Shown: positions 1 to 5,879 of the stretch, piece by piece
Layout: every line of letters begins with the position of its first letter
Position numbering within the stretch: the stretch's first letter is position 1
Origin: an uncultured Erysipelotrichaceae bacterium
GTDB lineage: Bacteria; Bacillota_I; Bacilli_A; Erysipelotrichales; Erysipelotrichaceae
DNA: 9,640 nucleotides
Assembly: GCA_905201565.1 (NCBI GenBank)
Contig: CAJKOS010000061.1
Span: 1-9,640, forward strand
Direction: 5' to 3'
Program-made: the position numbers and the translations under genes
Notes under the pieces: generated by a model
Seen by the model: the letters and a program-made list of their open reading frames with translations, nothing else
Database searches by the model: none
What the model was told of the DNA's origin: nothing

Positions 1-352
1 AAATCAAAGGAAAGGCGATGCTTGTCCAGCCATATTGTTCTGCCAGAACCAGGCTGTTTTGATATGCTGCAGAAAGCAGTTTTCTGCTTTCTGCCTTTGA
101 CCAGGCATGGTATACAGGACCTGCCGCATGAATGATATATTTTGCCGGAAGGCTGAAACCCGGTGTAATGACAGCTTCTCCTGTATGTATCGAAGACAGC
201 TTGTCACATGCCTGCTGCAGTGCTGTTTCTCCTGCTGCATGAAAGATGGCACCGCAGACACCTCCGCCCATCAACAATTCAGTATTTGCGGCATTGACAA
301 CAGCATCCACATGCATGCGAGTAATATCATTTCTCACAATGGTAAATGGCAT
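1..352 (-). CDS. Macrodomain protein (ADP-ribose binding / putative ADP-ribosyl hydrolase), 3' end outside window
   Basis: Reading leftward from an ATG at 352-350, the frame stays open to the window edge, giving the first 117 residues. They are a macrodomain: a short strand, then RNDIT (residues 7-11, whose Asp9 would contact adenine), VNAANTELL (19-27, with conserved Asn23), the ribose/phosphate loop GGGVCGAIF (29-37), AAG at 39-41, and later a TGEAVITPGF strand and an IHAAGPVYHAW segment. Macrodomains bind ADP-ribose, and many remove ADP-ribose from proteins or deacetylate O-acetyl-ADP-ribose in the cytoplasm. The position that is Asp in MacroD-type hydrolases (GGGVDGAI) is Cys33 here; I believe this variant recurs in Bacillota macrodomains, so activity should not be assumed. 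A GGGGAGGA ribosome binding site at 364-357 supports this start. The gene lies 48 bp after the MarR-type gene on the same strand with no terminator between, so the two are probably co-transcribed. The remaining half, including any fused domain, is not visible. Confidence 0.93.
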   Translation of the reverse strand, partial: MPFTIVRNDITRMHVDAVVNAANTELLMGGGVCGAIFHAAGETALQQACDKLSSIHTGEAVITPGFSLPAKYIIHAAGPVYHAWSKAESRKLLSAAYQNSLVLAEQYGWTSIAFPLI

Positions 353-400
353 ACGTTCCTCCCCTATGAAAAGAAGCGTCAGCACTATGCATAACGCCTG

Positions 401-835
401 TTATTTCTCTACCAGACAGTCTCTGACATTCTTCAACATTTCCACAAAATGCGCCCTGTCCCCTTCTTCCAAGGCATTGAGCAGCCTTGACTCTGTTTCT
501 ATAATGAATGACTTAGCTTTCAAGCAGACAGTTCTTCCTTCTTCCGTAATCTCAATCACCTTGATGCGATGGTCGCTCTCATCTCCACGGGCAGTCACAA
601 GTCCCTTGAGTTCAAGACGCATGGCAATACCTGTAGCGGTAGATTGTGCAACATGCAGCTTCTTCTCCACTTCCTTCATTGTCAATCTGCCTTCTGGCGC
701 ATGAAACAAATGGCGCAGCACCGTCAACTGTGTCACAGTCAACCCGATATTCCTGAGATTGTTATTTGCATTCTTCTCCAGCTGATCATTGATCTGTTTC
801 AGAAGTCTGCAGACATTAAACATCTGTTCATCCAT
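401..835 (-). CDS. MarR-family winged-helix transcriptional regulator
   Basis: This 144-residue protein has the size and layout of MarR regulators: an N-terminal dimerisation helix, the segment LTVTQLTVLRHL, then a winged helix-turn-helix covering roughly residues 50-105. The recognition helix is in the AQSTATGIAMRLELKGLV stretch, and the wing carries the family signature DESDHR followed by IKVIEITEEG. C-terminal helices complete the dimer interface. MarR proteins bind palindromic DNA as dimers, usually repress nearby genes, and release when a small ligand or oxidant binds. I chose the ATG at 835-833 over an in-frame ATG at 874. The former has a GTGAGGA ribosome binding site 5 bases upstream, and the longer start would fall inside the promoter spacer. 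The gene is first in a probable operon with the macrodomain gene and is divergent from the PHP phosphoesterase gene, so either could be its target, as could its own promoter. The ligand cannot be read from the sequence. Confidence 0.93.
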   Translation of the reverse strand: MDEQMFNVCRLLKQINDQLEKNANNNLRNIGLTVTQLTVLRHLFHAPEGRLTMKEVEKKLHVAQSTATGIAMRLELKGLVTARGDESDHRIKVIEITEEGRTVCLKAKSFIIETESRLLNALEEGDRAHFVEMLKNVRDCLVEK

Positions 836-853
836 AATTTTCCTCACATGGAT

Positions 854-882
854 ATGATAAGATTTAAACCACATAATTTCAA
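854..882 (-). promoter_or_regulatory. Sigma-A-like promoter of the marR-macrodomain operon
   Basis: On the minus strand TTGAAA (882-877), a 17-base spacer and TATCAT (859-854) make a good housekeeping promoter. Transcription would start near 847, leaving a leader of about a dozen bases that holds little more than the GTGAGGA ribosome binding site. This supports the start codon at 835. The boxes are directly visible; promoter use is inferred. Confidence 0.7.
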
Positions 883-909
883 ATTCAATACGGTGAAATA
901 AAATTGGGA

Positions 910-938
910 TTGCATAAAAATTAGCTTTGTCCTATGCT
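910..938 (+). promoter_or_regulatory. Sigma-A-like promoter of the PHP phosphoesterase gene
   Basis: TTGCAT (910-915), a 17-base spacer and TATGCT (933-938) precede the gene, with a predicted start near 945. An AGGGAG ribosome binding site (948-953) follows. The promoter is back to back with the marR promoter, about 28 bases apart between -35 boxes, so one regulator bound here could affect both. Confidence 0.65.
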
Positions 939-950
939 TTTTCACATAGG
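931..950. promoter_or_regulatory. Palindrome CCTATG-N8-CATAGG over the -10 box: candidate operator
   Basis: The 6-base arms at 931-936 and 945-950 are perfect inverted repeats separated by 8 bases. The left arm contains the start of the TATGCT -10 box, and the right arm covers the likely transcription start and the first bases of the ribosome binding site region. The left arm lies upstream of the predicted start, so this is better read as a DNA operator than as an RNA hairpin. The neighbouring MarR-type protein is the obvious candidate to bind it, by position only. Chance occurrence is possible. Confidence 0.35.
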
Positions 951-960
951 GAGAAACAGT

Positions 961-1770
961 ATGATAAAACAGAACTTTCACACACATACCAGCCGGTGCG
1001 GACATGCGATCGGTCTTGATGAAGACTATGTTGAAATGGCAATCAATGCAGGCGTGCAAGTCCTTGGTTTCTCAGACCATGCGGCATACGATGAACCATT
1101 TCCTGAAGAACGCATGAGCATCGAACAGGTAGAAGACTATAAACAATCCATACTCCACCTCAAAGAGAAATACAAAGATGACATCACAATCCTGCTCGGC
1201 ATGGAAGTAGAATGTTACCAGAGCCAGTGGGAAACCCTTGCAAAGTACAGAAAAGAACTTGATTACTGTATTCTTGGCCAGCATCAGATTACCTTTAATG
1301 GCCTCAGTTCCTACAACCTCTATACACCAGATGAACTCAATCAGTATGTCGACCAGCTCGAATATGCATGTGAACATGCCCTATGCGATTATATTGCCCA
1401 TCCGGATGTATGCATGTGGTCATATCCGGTGTGTGATGAATCAGTACGCATGGTCGCAAGCCGCATTGCGGATTTATCGGTAAAGTATGACATGCCTCTG
1501 GAACTCAATTGTGGTTCAGGCGTACGCATAGGGAAGAAGATCTATAGAGACACCAGCCGCTATGCCTACCCTGTGCGTATTTTCTTCGAAGAATTTGCAA
1601 AGAAGAACTGCCGGATTATCATCGGTCTGGATGTACATGATCCAGAGCTGTTCCTCATAGATGAATATCTTAACCGGGCACTTTCTGTCATAGAAGGACT
1701 CAATTGCAATATCATCGAGGACTTTGACATGGTTCATGAAGCGGAAAAAAGAAAGAAATTGTTCTATTGA
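961..1770 (+). CDS. PHP-family phosphoesterase, histidinol-phosphatase (HisJ/HisK) type
   Basis: This 269-residue protein is a complete PHP-domain hydrolase. The metal-binding motifs appear in family order: HTHT (H7, H9), CGHA (H15), FSDHA (D39, H40), GMEVE (E82), GQH (H108), HPD (H147, D149), LELN (E181) and LDVHDP (D224, H226). The fold is a trinuclear-metal distorted TIM barrel. HisJ/HisK members remove phosphate from L-histidinol phosphate in histidine synthesis. No other his gene is in the window, so the physiological substrate may be another phosphate monoester. I start at 961 because AGGGAG lies 7 bases upstream; an in-frame ATG at 934 lies inside the -10 box of the likely promoter. 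The gene is monocistronic: its own promoter precedes it and a strong terminator begins at its stop codon. Family assignment is secure; substrate is inferred from family resemblance. Confidence 0.88.
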   Translation: MIKQNFHTHTSRCGHAIGLDEDYVEMAINAGVQVLGFSDHAAYDEPFPEERMSIEQVEDYKQSILHLKEKYKDDITILLGMEVECYQSQWETLAKYRKELDYCILGQHQITFNGLSSYNLYTPDELNQYVDQLEYACEHALCDYIAHPDVCMWSYPVCDESVRMVASRIADLSVKYDMPLELNCGSGVRIGKKIYRDTSRYAYPVRIFFEEFAKKNCRIIIGLDVHDPELFLIDEYLNRALSVIEGLNCNIIEDFDMVHEAEKRKKLFY

Positions 1771-1797
1771 CACATCATGGAAACATGATGTGTTTTT
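1770..1797 (+). terminator. Rho-independent terminator of the PHP gene
   Basis: A perfect 10-bp stem, ACACATCATG (1770-1779) with CATGATGTGT (1784-1793), closes a GAAA tetraloop and is followed by a run of five T (1793-1797). The stem begins at the last base of the stop codon. Confidence 0.92.
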
Positions 1798-1802
1798 CAT
1801 AG

Positions 1803-1831
1803 AAAAAACACCTTCCACATGGGAAGATGTT
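1803..1831 (-). terminator. Rho-independent terminator of the ABC transporter operon
   Basis: Read on the minus strand, AACATCTTCC (1831-1822) pairs with GGAAGGTGTT (1816-1807), 10 pairs with one G-U, around a 5-base loop. Six T follow (1808-1803). It lies 9 bases past the stop codon of the second transporter gene and faces the PHP terminator, insulating the two convergent units. Confidence 0.9.
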
Positions 1832-1839
1832 TCAGAAAC

Positions 1840-3741
1840 TTATTCAAGTTCGAATGCACCGGTATAGAGCTGATAGTAAGAACCTTTAGCCGCAATGAGC
1901 TCTTCATGTGTACCGCGTTCAATGATACGGCCATGATCAAGCACAATGATGACATTGGAATTCTTGACGGTAGAAAGACGATGGGCAATGACAAATACTG
2001 TTCTGCCCTGCATCAGTCTATCCATACCTTCCTGTACAATCTGCTCTGTACGGGTATCGATGGAAGAAGTTGCTTCATCAAGAATCATTACCGGCGGATC
2101 AGCTACGGCAGCACGGGCAATTGCCAAGAGCTGACACTGACCCTGAGAAAGGTTTGTACCATTGCCGGAAAGCATGGTGTTATACCCTTCTGGAAGATGG
2201 CGGATAAACCCGTCTGCACCGGCAAGCTTGGCAGCCGCAATACATTCACCATCTGTCGCATCAAGCCGACCATAACGGATGTTATCCATAACTGTTCCGG
2301 TAAAGAGCACAGTATCCTGCAAAACGATACCAAGGGATCGTCTCAGATCTGCCTTTTTGATCTTATTGATGTTAATACCGTCATATCGGATCTTTCCATC
2401 CGCAATATCATAGAAGCGGTTGATAAGGTTTGTAATCGTCGTCTTACCTGCACCGGTCGCACCGACAAAGGCAATCTTCTGACCAGGTTTGCCATACAGG
2501 GTGACATTGTGAAGAACTGTTTTCTCCGGTGTATAACCAAAGTCAACATCAAAGAATCGCACATCACCGAGCAATGGTGTATAGGTAATCGTACCATCTG
2601 CCTGATGAGGATGTTTCCATGCCCACTTGCCTGTAGGCTCTTCGCTTTCCGTCAATACACCATTTTTCTCTGTCGCATTGACAAGGGTAACATAACCATT
2701 ATCCTGTTCCGGTTCTTCATCGAGCATTTCGAAGATTCTTTCCGCACCTGCAAGACCCATGACCATGGCATTAATCTGCGGAGAAATCTGCTGGATGTTA
2801 CCGGCAAACTGACGGGACATGCCAAGGAATGGCACAACAACTGAGATGGAGAATGGAAGACCCGAGAAAGAGAAGTTCGGAATCTTTGTTTCAATGAAGA
2901 TTCCGCCAGCTACCGCAACAAGAACATAGATGATGTAACCGACATTATTGAGAATTGGCATCAGGGTGTTGGAATACATATTCGCAAGTTCTGATGCTTT
3001 GAACAATTCATCATTGACCTTGTCAAAATCCTTCTCAGATTCTTCTTCATGGTTGAAGACCTTGATGACCTTCTGACCATTGATCATTTCTTCAATGAAA
3101 CCTTCTGTGCGGCCAACTGCCTTCTGCTGTTCCATGAAGTACTTTGCGGACTTTCCACCGATGACCTTTGTAATCACGATGGATACGATAGAACCGGCAA
3201 TAATAACCAGTGTCATCGGAATACTGTAGTACAACATGATGCAGAGAACTGTTGTGATCGTCACAAAGGAAATCATGAGCTGTGGGAAGCACTGGGAAAT
3301 CATCTGTCTCAAAGAATCCGCATCGTTTGTGTAATGGGACATGATATCACCATGTTTATGGGTATCAAAGTAGCGGATTGGCAGAGATTCCATATGTGCA
3401 AACATCTTCTCACGCAGCTTGTGCAATGAGCCCTGGGTAACAACAGCCATCAGCTGGTTGAACAGGAAACCTGCAACAAGAGAAGCCACATACAGAGCAA
3501 TGAGCACAAACACAAGGCTCAGCACCCTGGAAGAAACATCATCCCAGACAAGGCCATTGACACTTGCTTCTTCAATGATGGCAATCACTTTCTGCTGGAA
3601 AATACTCGGAATAGAAGAAATCACGGCATTGGCAATAATCAATACCACAATCACCGGCAACAACACCGGATAGAAGGAGAACAACATCTTCAACAGGCGT
3701 CTGATAACCTGCAACATGCTATGGGTACGGTCTTTACGCAT
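1840..3741 (-). CDS. ABC exporter half-transporter, catalytically intact subunit (BmrD/LmrD/TM288-like)
   Basis: The 633-residue protein fuses a six-helix type IV exporter membrane domain (about residues 20-325) to a nucleotide-binding domain (about 393-633). ATPase motifs are complete: Walker A GATGAGKT (427-434), Q-loop Gln475, Walker B VMILDE with catalytic Glu556, D-loop SSID (559-562) and switch His587 in AHR. The signature motif is LSQGQ (531-535) rather than LSGGQ. This is expected in the partner that completes the degenerate ATP site of a heterodimer. Between the two domains lies an extra segment of about 45 residues (345-392) not needed for the fold. It pairs with the upstream 590-residue gene, which it overlaps by 8 bases; its ribosome binding site AGGAGGTG lies within that gene, so translation is probably coupled. 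The heterodimer would export drugs, lipids or peptides from the inner leaflet; the substrate cannot be told from sequence. Start ATG at 3741-3739. Confidence 0.93.
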   Translation of the reverse strand: MRKDRTHSMLQVIRRLLKMLFSFYPVLLPVIVVLIIANAVISSIPSIFQQKVIAIIEEASVNGLVWDDVSSRVLSLVFVLIALYVASLVAGFLFNQLMAVVTQGSLHKLREKMFAHMESLPIRYFDTHKHGDIMSHYTNDADSLRQMISQCFPQLMISFVTITTVLCIMLYYSIPMTLVIIAGSIVSIVITKVIGGKSAKYFMEQQKAVGRTEGFIEEMINGQKVIKVFNHEEESEKDFDKVNDELFKASELANMYSNTLMPILNNVGYIIYVLVAVAGGIFIETKIPNFSFSGLPFSISVVVPFLGMSRQFAGNIQQISPQINAMVMGLAGAERIFEMLDEEPEQDNGYVTLVNATEKNGVLTESEEPTGKWAWKHPHQADGTITYTPLLGDVRFFDVDFGYTPEKTVLHNVTLYGKPGQKIAFVGATGAGKTTITNLINRFYDIADGKIRYDGININKIKKADLRRSLGIVLQDTVLFTGTVMDNIRYGRLDATDGECIAAAKLAGADGFIRHLPEGYNTMLSGNGTNLSQGQCQLLAIARAAVADPPVMILDEATSSIDTRTEQIVQEGMDRLMQGRTVFVIAHRLSTVKNSNVIIVLDHGRIIERGTHEELIAAKGSYYQLYTGAFELE

Positions 3742-5506
3742 TCGCTGTCACCTCCTCATGTGGTGGAACATCCTCTGTTCCAGCCTTATTCTGTGAAGTA
3801 TATACTTCACGGTAAATCTTGTTCGTTCTCAACAATTCTTCAGAAGTACCGATCGCATTGATCTTGCCATCGTCAAGAACGATAATACGGTCTGCATCTT
3901 CAACAGAAGAAGTACGCTGGGCAATGATGATCTTTGTAGTCTCAGGAATATATTCCTTCATCGCCTTGCGGATCAAAGCATCTGTCTTTGTATCAACTGC
4001 AGATGTAGAGTCATCCATGATGAGAATCTTCGGCTTCTTGAGAAGCGCTCTTGCAATACAGAGTCTCTGTTTCTGACCACCAGAAACGTTTGTACCACCC
4101 TGTTCGATGAAGGTGTCATACTTATCCGGCATCAGTTCGATAAACTCATCAGCACATGCCATATGACATGCCTCACGGAGTTCCTCATCTGTCGCATCTT
4201 TGTTACCCCATCTCAGGTTTTCCGCAATCGTACCGGAGAACAATACATTCTTCTGCAATACCATGGCTACCGAATCACGCAATACCTGCAGATCGTAGTT
4301 CTTGACATCTTCCTTGCCGACACGCACTGTTCCCTCTGTTACATCATAGAGACGCGGAATCAACTGTACGAGGGAAGACTTGGAAGAACCGGTACCACCG
4401 ATAATACCGATGGTTTCACCAGACTTGATGTGCAGGTCGATATGGTCGAGGACATGTCTGTCCGCCATGCGGTTATACTTGAAGGCAACATGGTCAAAGT
4501 CAATAGAACCATCCTTGACTTCTGTAATAGCATTTTCAGGAGAAGTAATCGTGCTCTTTTCCTGCAGAACTTCTGTAATTCTCTCTGCACTTTCAATAGA
4601 GAAAGTGATCATAACAAAGATCATGGAAAGCATCATGAGAGATATCAGAATCTGGAAGGAATATGTAAGCAGTGTGGAGAACTGACCAACATCGAGGTCA
4701 ACACCACCAGAAACGATAATTGTCTTGGAACCAACCCAAAGGACGAAGATCATGACGATATACATCGACATCTGCATCAGCGGGTTGTTCAAAGCAAGAA
4801 TTCTCTCTGCCTTTGTAAACAATTTCTTAATCTCACCAGAAGCCCTGTCAAACTTCTTTTCTTCGTAGTCCTCACGTACATAGGATTTGACAACACGAAT
4901 ACCATTGACGTTTTCTTCAACAGATTCATTCAACAAATCGTACTTCGGGAAACCTTCCTTGAACAAAGGCATGGTAACCTTCGCTACCACAAACAAACCA
5001 ATCGCAAGGAATGGAATGACATACAGGAAGATGATGGCAACCCTGCCACCCATGATATATGCCATAACAAATGAGAACACGAGGTTCATCGGGGCACGGA
5101 CCGCTGTACGGATGATCATCATAAATGCCATCTGTACGTTCATAATATCCGTTGTGAGTCGTGTGACCAGGGAAGCATTCGAGAACTTATCGATGTTCTG
5201 GAATGAGAAATCCTGGATTTTGTAGAAAATGTCATGTCTCAGGTTTCTGGCAAAACCACAGGAAGCTGTAGCACAGCTTTTGCCTGCAAGAAAGCCAAAT
5301 ACAAGAGAAATCATGGCAATTGCCACAAGTTTCCATGCGTAATCAAGAATCGTACCGATACCACAACCTGCCGAAATCTCATTGACAAGGTTAGCGATGA
5401 GAAACGGAATAACCGCTTCACACACAACTTCACCCATAACGTAAATCGGGGTCAGGATGGTCTTCATCTTGTACTCACGGATGCTTTTCAAAAGAGTACC
5501 AATCAT
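3734..5506 (-). CDS. ABC exporter half-transporter, degenerate-site subunit (BmrC/LmrC/TM287-like)
   Basis: The 590-residue protein has an N-terminal membrane domain with six hydrophobic segments (within about residues 17-305) and a nucleotide-binding domain (about 330-570). Walker A is GGTGSSKS (370-377), the Q-loop is Gln418 and the signature is a good VSGGQ (474-478). Two catalytic residues are changed: Walker B ends MDD, with Asp499 where Glu is needed, and the switch histidine is Gln530 (AQR). This Asp/Gln pair is the hallmark of the non-hydrolysing half of heterodimeric exporters. Its signature motif serves the intact site of the partner. Length and the Asp position agree with BmrC of Bacillus subtilis (585 residues). 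The first gene of the operon, it starts at 5506 behind AGGAG (5518-5514). A small upstream ORF in another frame overlaps its first 32 bases. The likely function is energy-dependent export, with multidrug efflux the usual annotation. Confidence 0.93.
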   Translation of the reverse strand: MIGTLLKSIREYKMKTILTPIYVMGEVVCEAVIPFLIANLVNEISAGCGIGTILDYAWKLVAIAMISLVFGFLAGKSCATASCGFARNLRHDIFYKIQDFSFQNIDKFSNASLVTRLTTDIMNVQMAFMMIIRTAVRAPMNLVFSFVMAYIMGGRVAIIFLYVIPFLAIGLFVVAKVTMPLFKEGFPKYDLLNESVEENVNGIRVVKSYVREDYEEKKFDRASGEIKKLFTKAERILALNNPLMQMSMYIVMIFVLWVGSKTIIVSGGVDLDVGQFSTLLTYSFQILISLMMLSMIFVMITFSIESAERITEVLQEKSTITSPENAITEVKDGSIDFDHVAFKYNRMADRHVLDHIDLHIKSGETIGIIGGTGSSKSSLVQLIPRLYDVTEGTVRVGKEDVKNYDLQVLRDSVAMVLQKNVLFSGTIAENLRWGNKDATDEELREACHMACADEFIELMPDKYDTFIEQGGTNVSGGQKQRLCIARALLKKPKILIMDDSTSAVDTKTDALIRKAMKEYIPETTKIIIAQRTSSVEDADRIIVLDDGKINAIGTSEELLRTNKIYREVYTSQNKAGTEDVPPHEEVTANA

Positions 5507-5579
5507 AAATCCACTCCTCTCCTTTGCTCATCAGGCAGTGCATACAAGCCCATAAAATAACAAGGAACGGAATTCCCAT
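5475..5579 (-). CDS. Candidate 34-residue leader peptide upstream of the ABC exporter operon
   Basis: An ATG at 5579-5577 follows a near-perfect ribosome binding site, AAGGAGG (5591-5585), at 5-base spacing. The frame reads 34 codons to a TGA at 5477-5475, beginning MGIPFLVILWACMH and ending SFEKHP. An in-frame TAG lies 18 bases upstream, so it cannot be longer. It ends 32 bases inside the first transporter gene, in a different frame, so ribosomes finishing it pass over that gene's ribosome binding site and start. The N-terminal part is hydrophobic with a possible short membrane-like segment. In Bacillus subtilis the bmrCD exporter genes are preceded by a leader-peptide gene, bmrB, that controls them by ribosome-mediated attenuation. 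The arrangement here is the same in outline, but I see no basis to claim sequence homology. Translation and regulatory role are inferred; the ribosome binding site and hairpin context are seen. Confidence 0.5.
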   Translation of the reverse strand: MGIPFLVILWACMHCLMSKGEEWIYDWYSFEKHP

Positions 5580-5637
5580 TCCGTCCTCCTTGATGTTCTA
5601 TGTACGCTTTTCATTTCCAACAGAAATACACACTGCC
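5534..5637 (-). promoter_or_regulatory. Structured leader RNA of the ABC operon: nested hairpins enclosing the leader ORF start
   Basis: On the minus strand an inner hairpin pairs CAAGGAGGACGGAAT (5592-5578) with ATTCCGTTCCTTG (5573-5561) around a GGGA loop, with one two-base bulge. It buries the ribosome binding site and start codon of the small leader ORF and is followed by TTATTTTAT (5560-5552), so it could act as a weak terminator. An outer helix joins GGCAGTG (5637-5631) to CACTGCC (5540-5534), extendable by several A-U and G-U pairs. A ribosome on the leader ORF would melt the inner hairpin and then the outer one. This points to translation-dependent control of exporter expression, but no antiterminator fold was proved. 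Confidence 0.45.
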
Positions 5638-5651
5638 GGCTTTTCGATATT

Positions 5652-5679
5652 ATTGTCACACAATTCAAATGAAAGTCAA
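5652..5679 (-). promoter_or_regulatory. Likely promoter of the ABC exporter operon
   Basis: Minus-strand TTGACT (5679-5674), a 16-base spacer and GACAAT (5657-5652), preceded by TGT as an extended -10. The predicted start near 5645 gives a leader of about 140 bases that contains the nested hairpins and the small leader ORF. It is the best-matching -35 in this intergenic region. Confidence 0.5.
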
Positions 5680-5739
5680 GACGATAGCCTGCTATTTTTT
5701 CTGCAGTTGAATAATACTGCATAGCATACCATCCACAAG

Positions 5740-5762
5740 AAAAACAGGAGCTGCAACTCCTG
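5740..5762 (-). terminator. T-tailed hairpin upstream of the ABC operon: second terminator or attenuator
   Basis: CAGGAG (5762-5757) pairs with CTCCTG (5750-5745) around a 6-base loop, followed by five T (5744-5740). It lies about 100 bases past the transketolase operon terminator and upstream of the likely ABC promoter. It either backs up the first terminator or attenuates transcription from the possible upstream promoter at 5802-5830. Confidence 0.55.
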
Positions 5763-5771
5763 CTGTTCCTT

Positions 5772-5799
5772 TGTGGCACTGCCACACCTTTGCGCAAAG
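5772..5799. promoter_or_regulatory. Two adjacent palindromes, candidate operator pair
   Basis: TGTGGCA-C-TGCCACA (5772-5786) is a perfect 15-base dyad. One base away lies the perfect 12-base palindrome CTTTGCGCAAAG (5788-5799). Both sit just downstream of the possible minus-strand promoter at 5802-5830, over its predicted start, a typical place for repressor binding. No adjacent regulator gene is present to identify the binder. Confidence 0.35.
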
Positions 5800-5801
5800 T
5801 G

Positions 5802-5830
5802 ATCATAACACACTCTTGCAAAGATATCTA
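5802..5830 (-). promoter_or_regulatory. Possible second minus-strand promoter upstream of the ABC operon
   Basis: TAGATA (5830-5825), a 17-base spacer and TATGAT (5807-5802) with TGT before it as an extended -10. Transcripts from here would meet the palindromes and then the T-tailed hairpin at 5762-5740 before reaching the exporter genes. It is weaker on the -35 side than the promoter at 5652-5679. Confidence 0.35.
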
Positions 5831-5840
5831 TACTTTCTAT

Positions 5841-5871
5841 ACAAAAAGAAGAGAGAAGTTCATCACTTCTC
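5841..5871 (-). terminator. Rho-independent terminator of the transketolase operon
   Basis: On the minus strand GAGAAGT (5871-5865) pairs with ACTTCTC (5859-5853) around a 5-base loop, followed by the T-rich TCTTCTTTTT (5850-5841 region). The stem begins 8 bases past the stop codon of the C-terminal transketolase gene. Confidence 0.7.
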
Positions 5872-5879
5872 CCTCATCA

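Noticed and set aside
4..261. 85-codon minus-strand ORF at the left edge
   Set aside because: Out of frame with the macrodomain gene, which has clear motifs across the same bases.
836..874. Longer MarR start at 874
   Set aside because: It would place the start codon inside the promoter spacer and lacks a ribosome binding site; the ATG at 835 has GTGAGGA.
934..960. Longer PHP-gene start at 934
   Set aside because: The ATG is part of the -10 box and upstream of the predicted transcript start; 961 has AGGGAG.
1819..2844. 341-codon plus-strand ORF
   Set aside because: It is antisense to the ATPase domain of the 633-residue exporter subunit, whose motifs are unmistakable; no ribosome binding site or family resemblance supports the antisense reading.
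4163..5074. 303-codon plus-strand ORF
   Set aside because: Antisense shadow of the 590-residue exporter subunit, rich in improbable residue runs.
5684..5699. Plus-strand hairpin ATAG/CTAT followed by T's
   Set aside because: The stem is only about four A-T-rich pairs and no plus-strand gene ends nearby.
5531..5821. 96-codon minus-strand ORF in the ABC leader region
   Set aside because: It needs a TTG start, has no ribosome binding site, overlaps the promoters and hairpins, and its composition is not protein-like.
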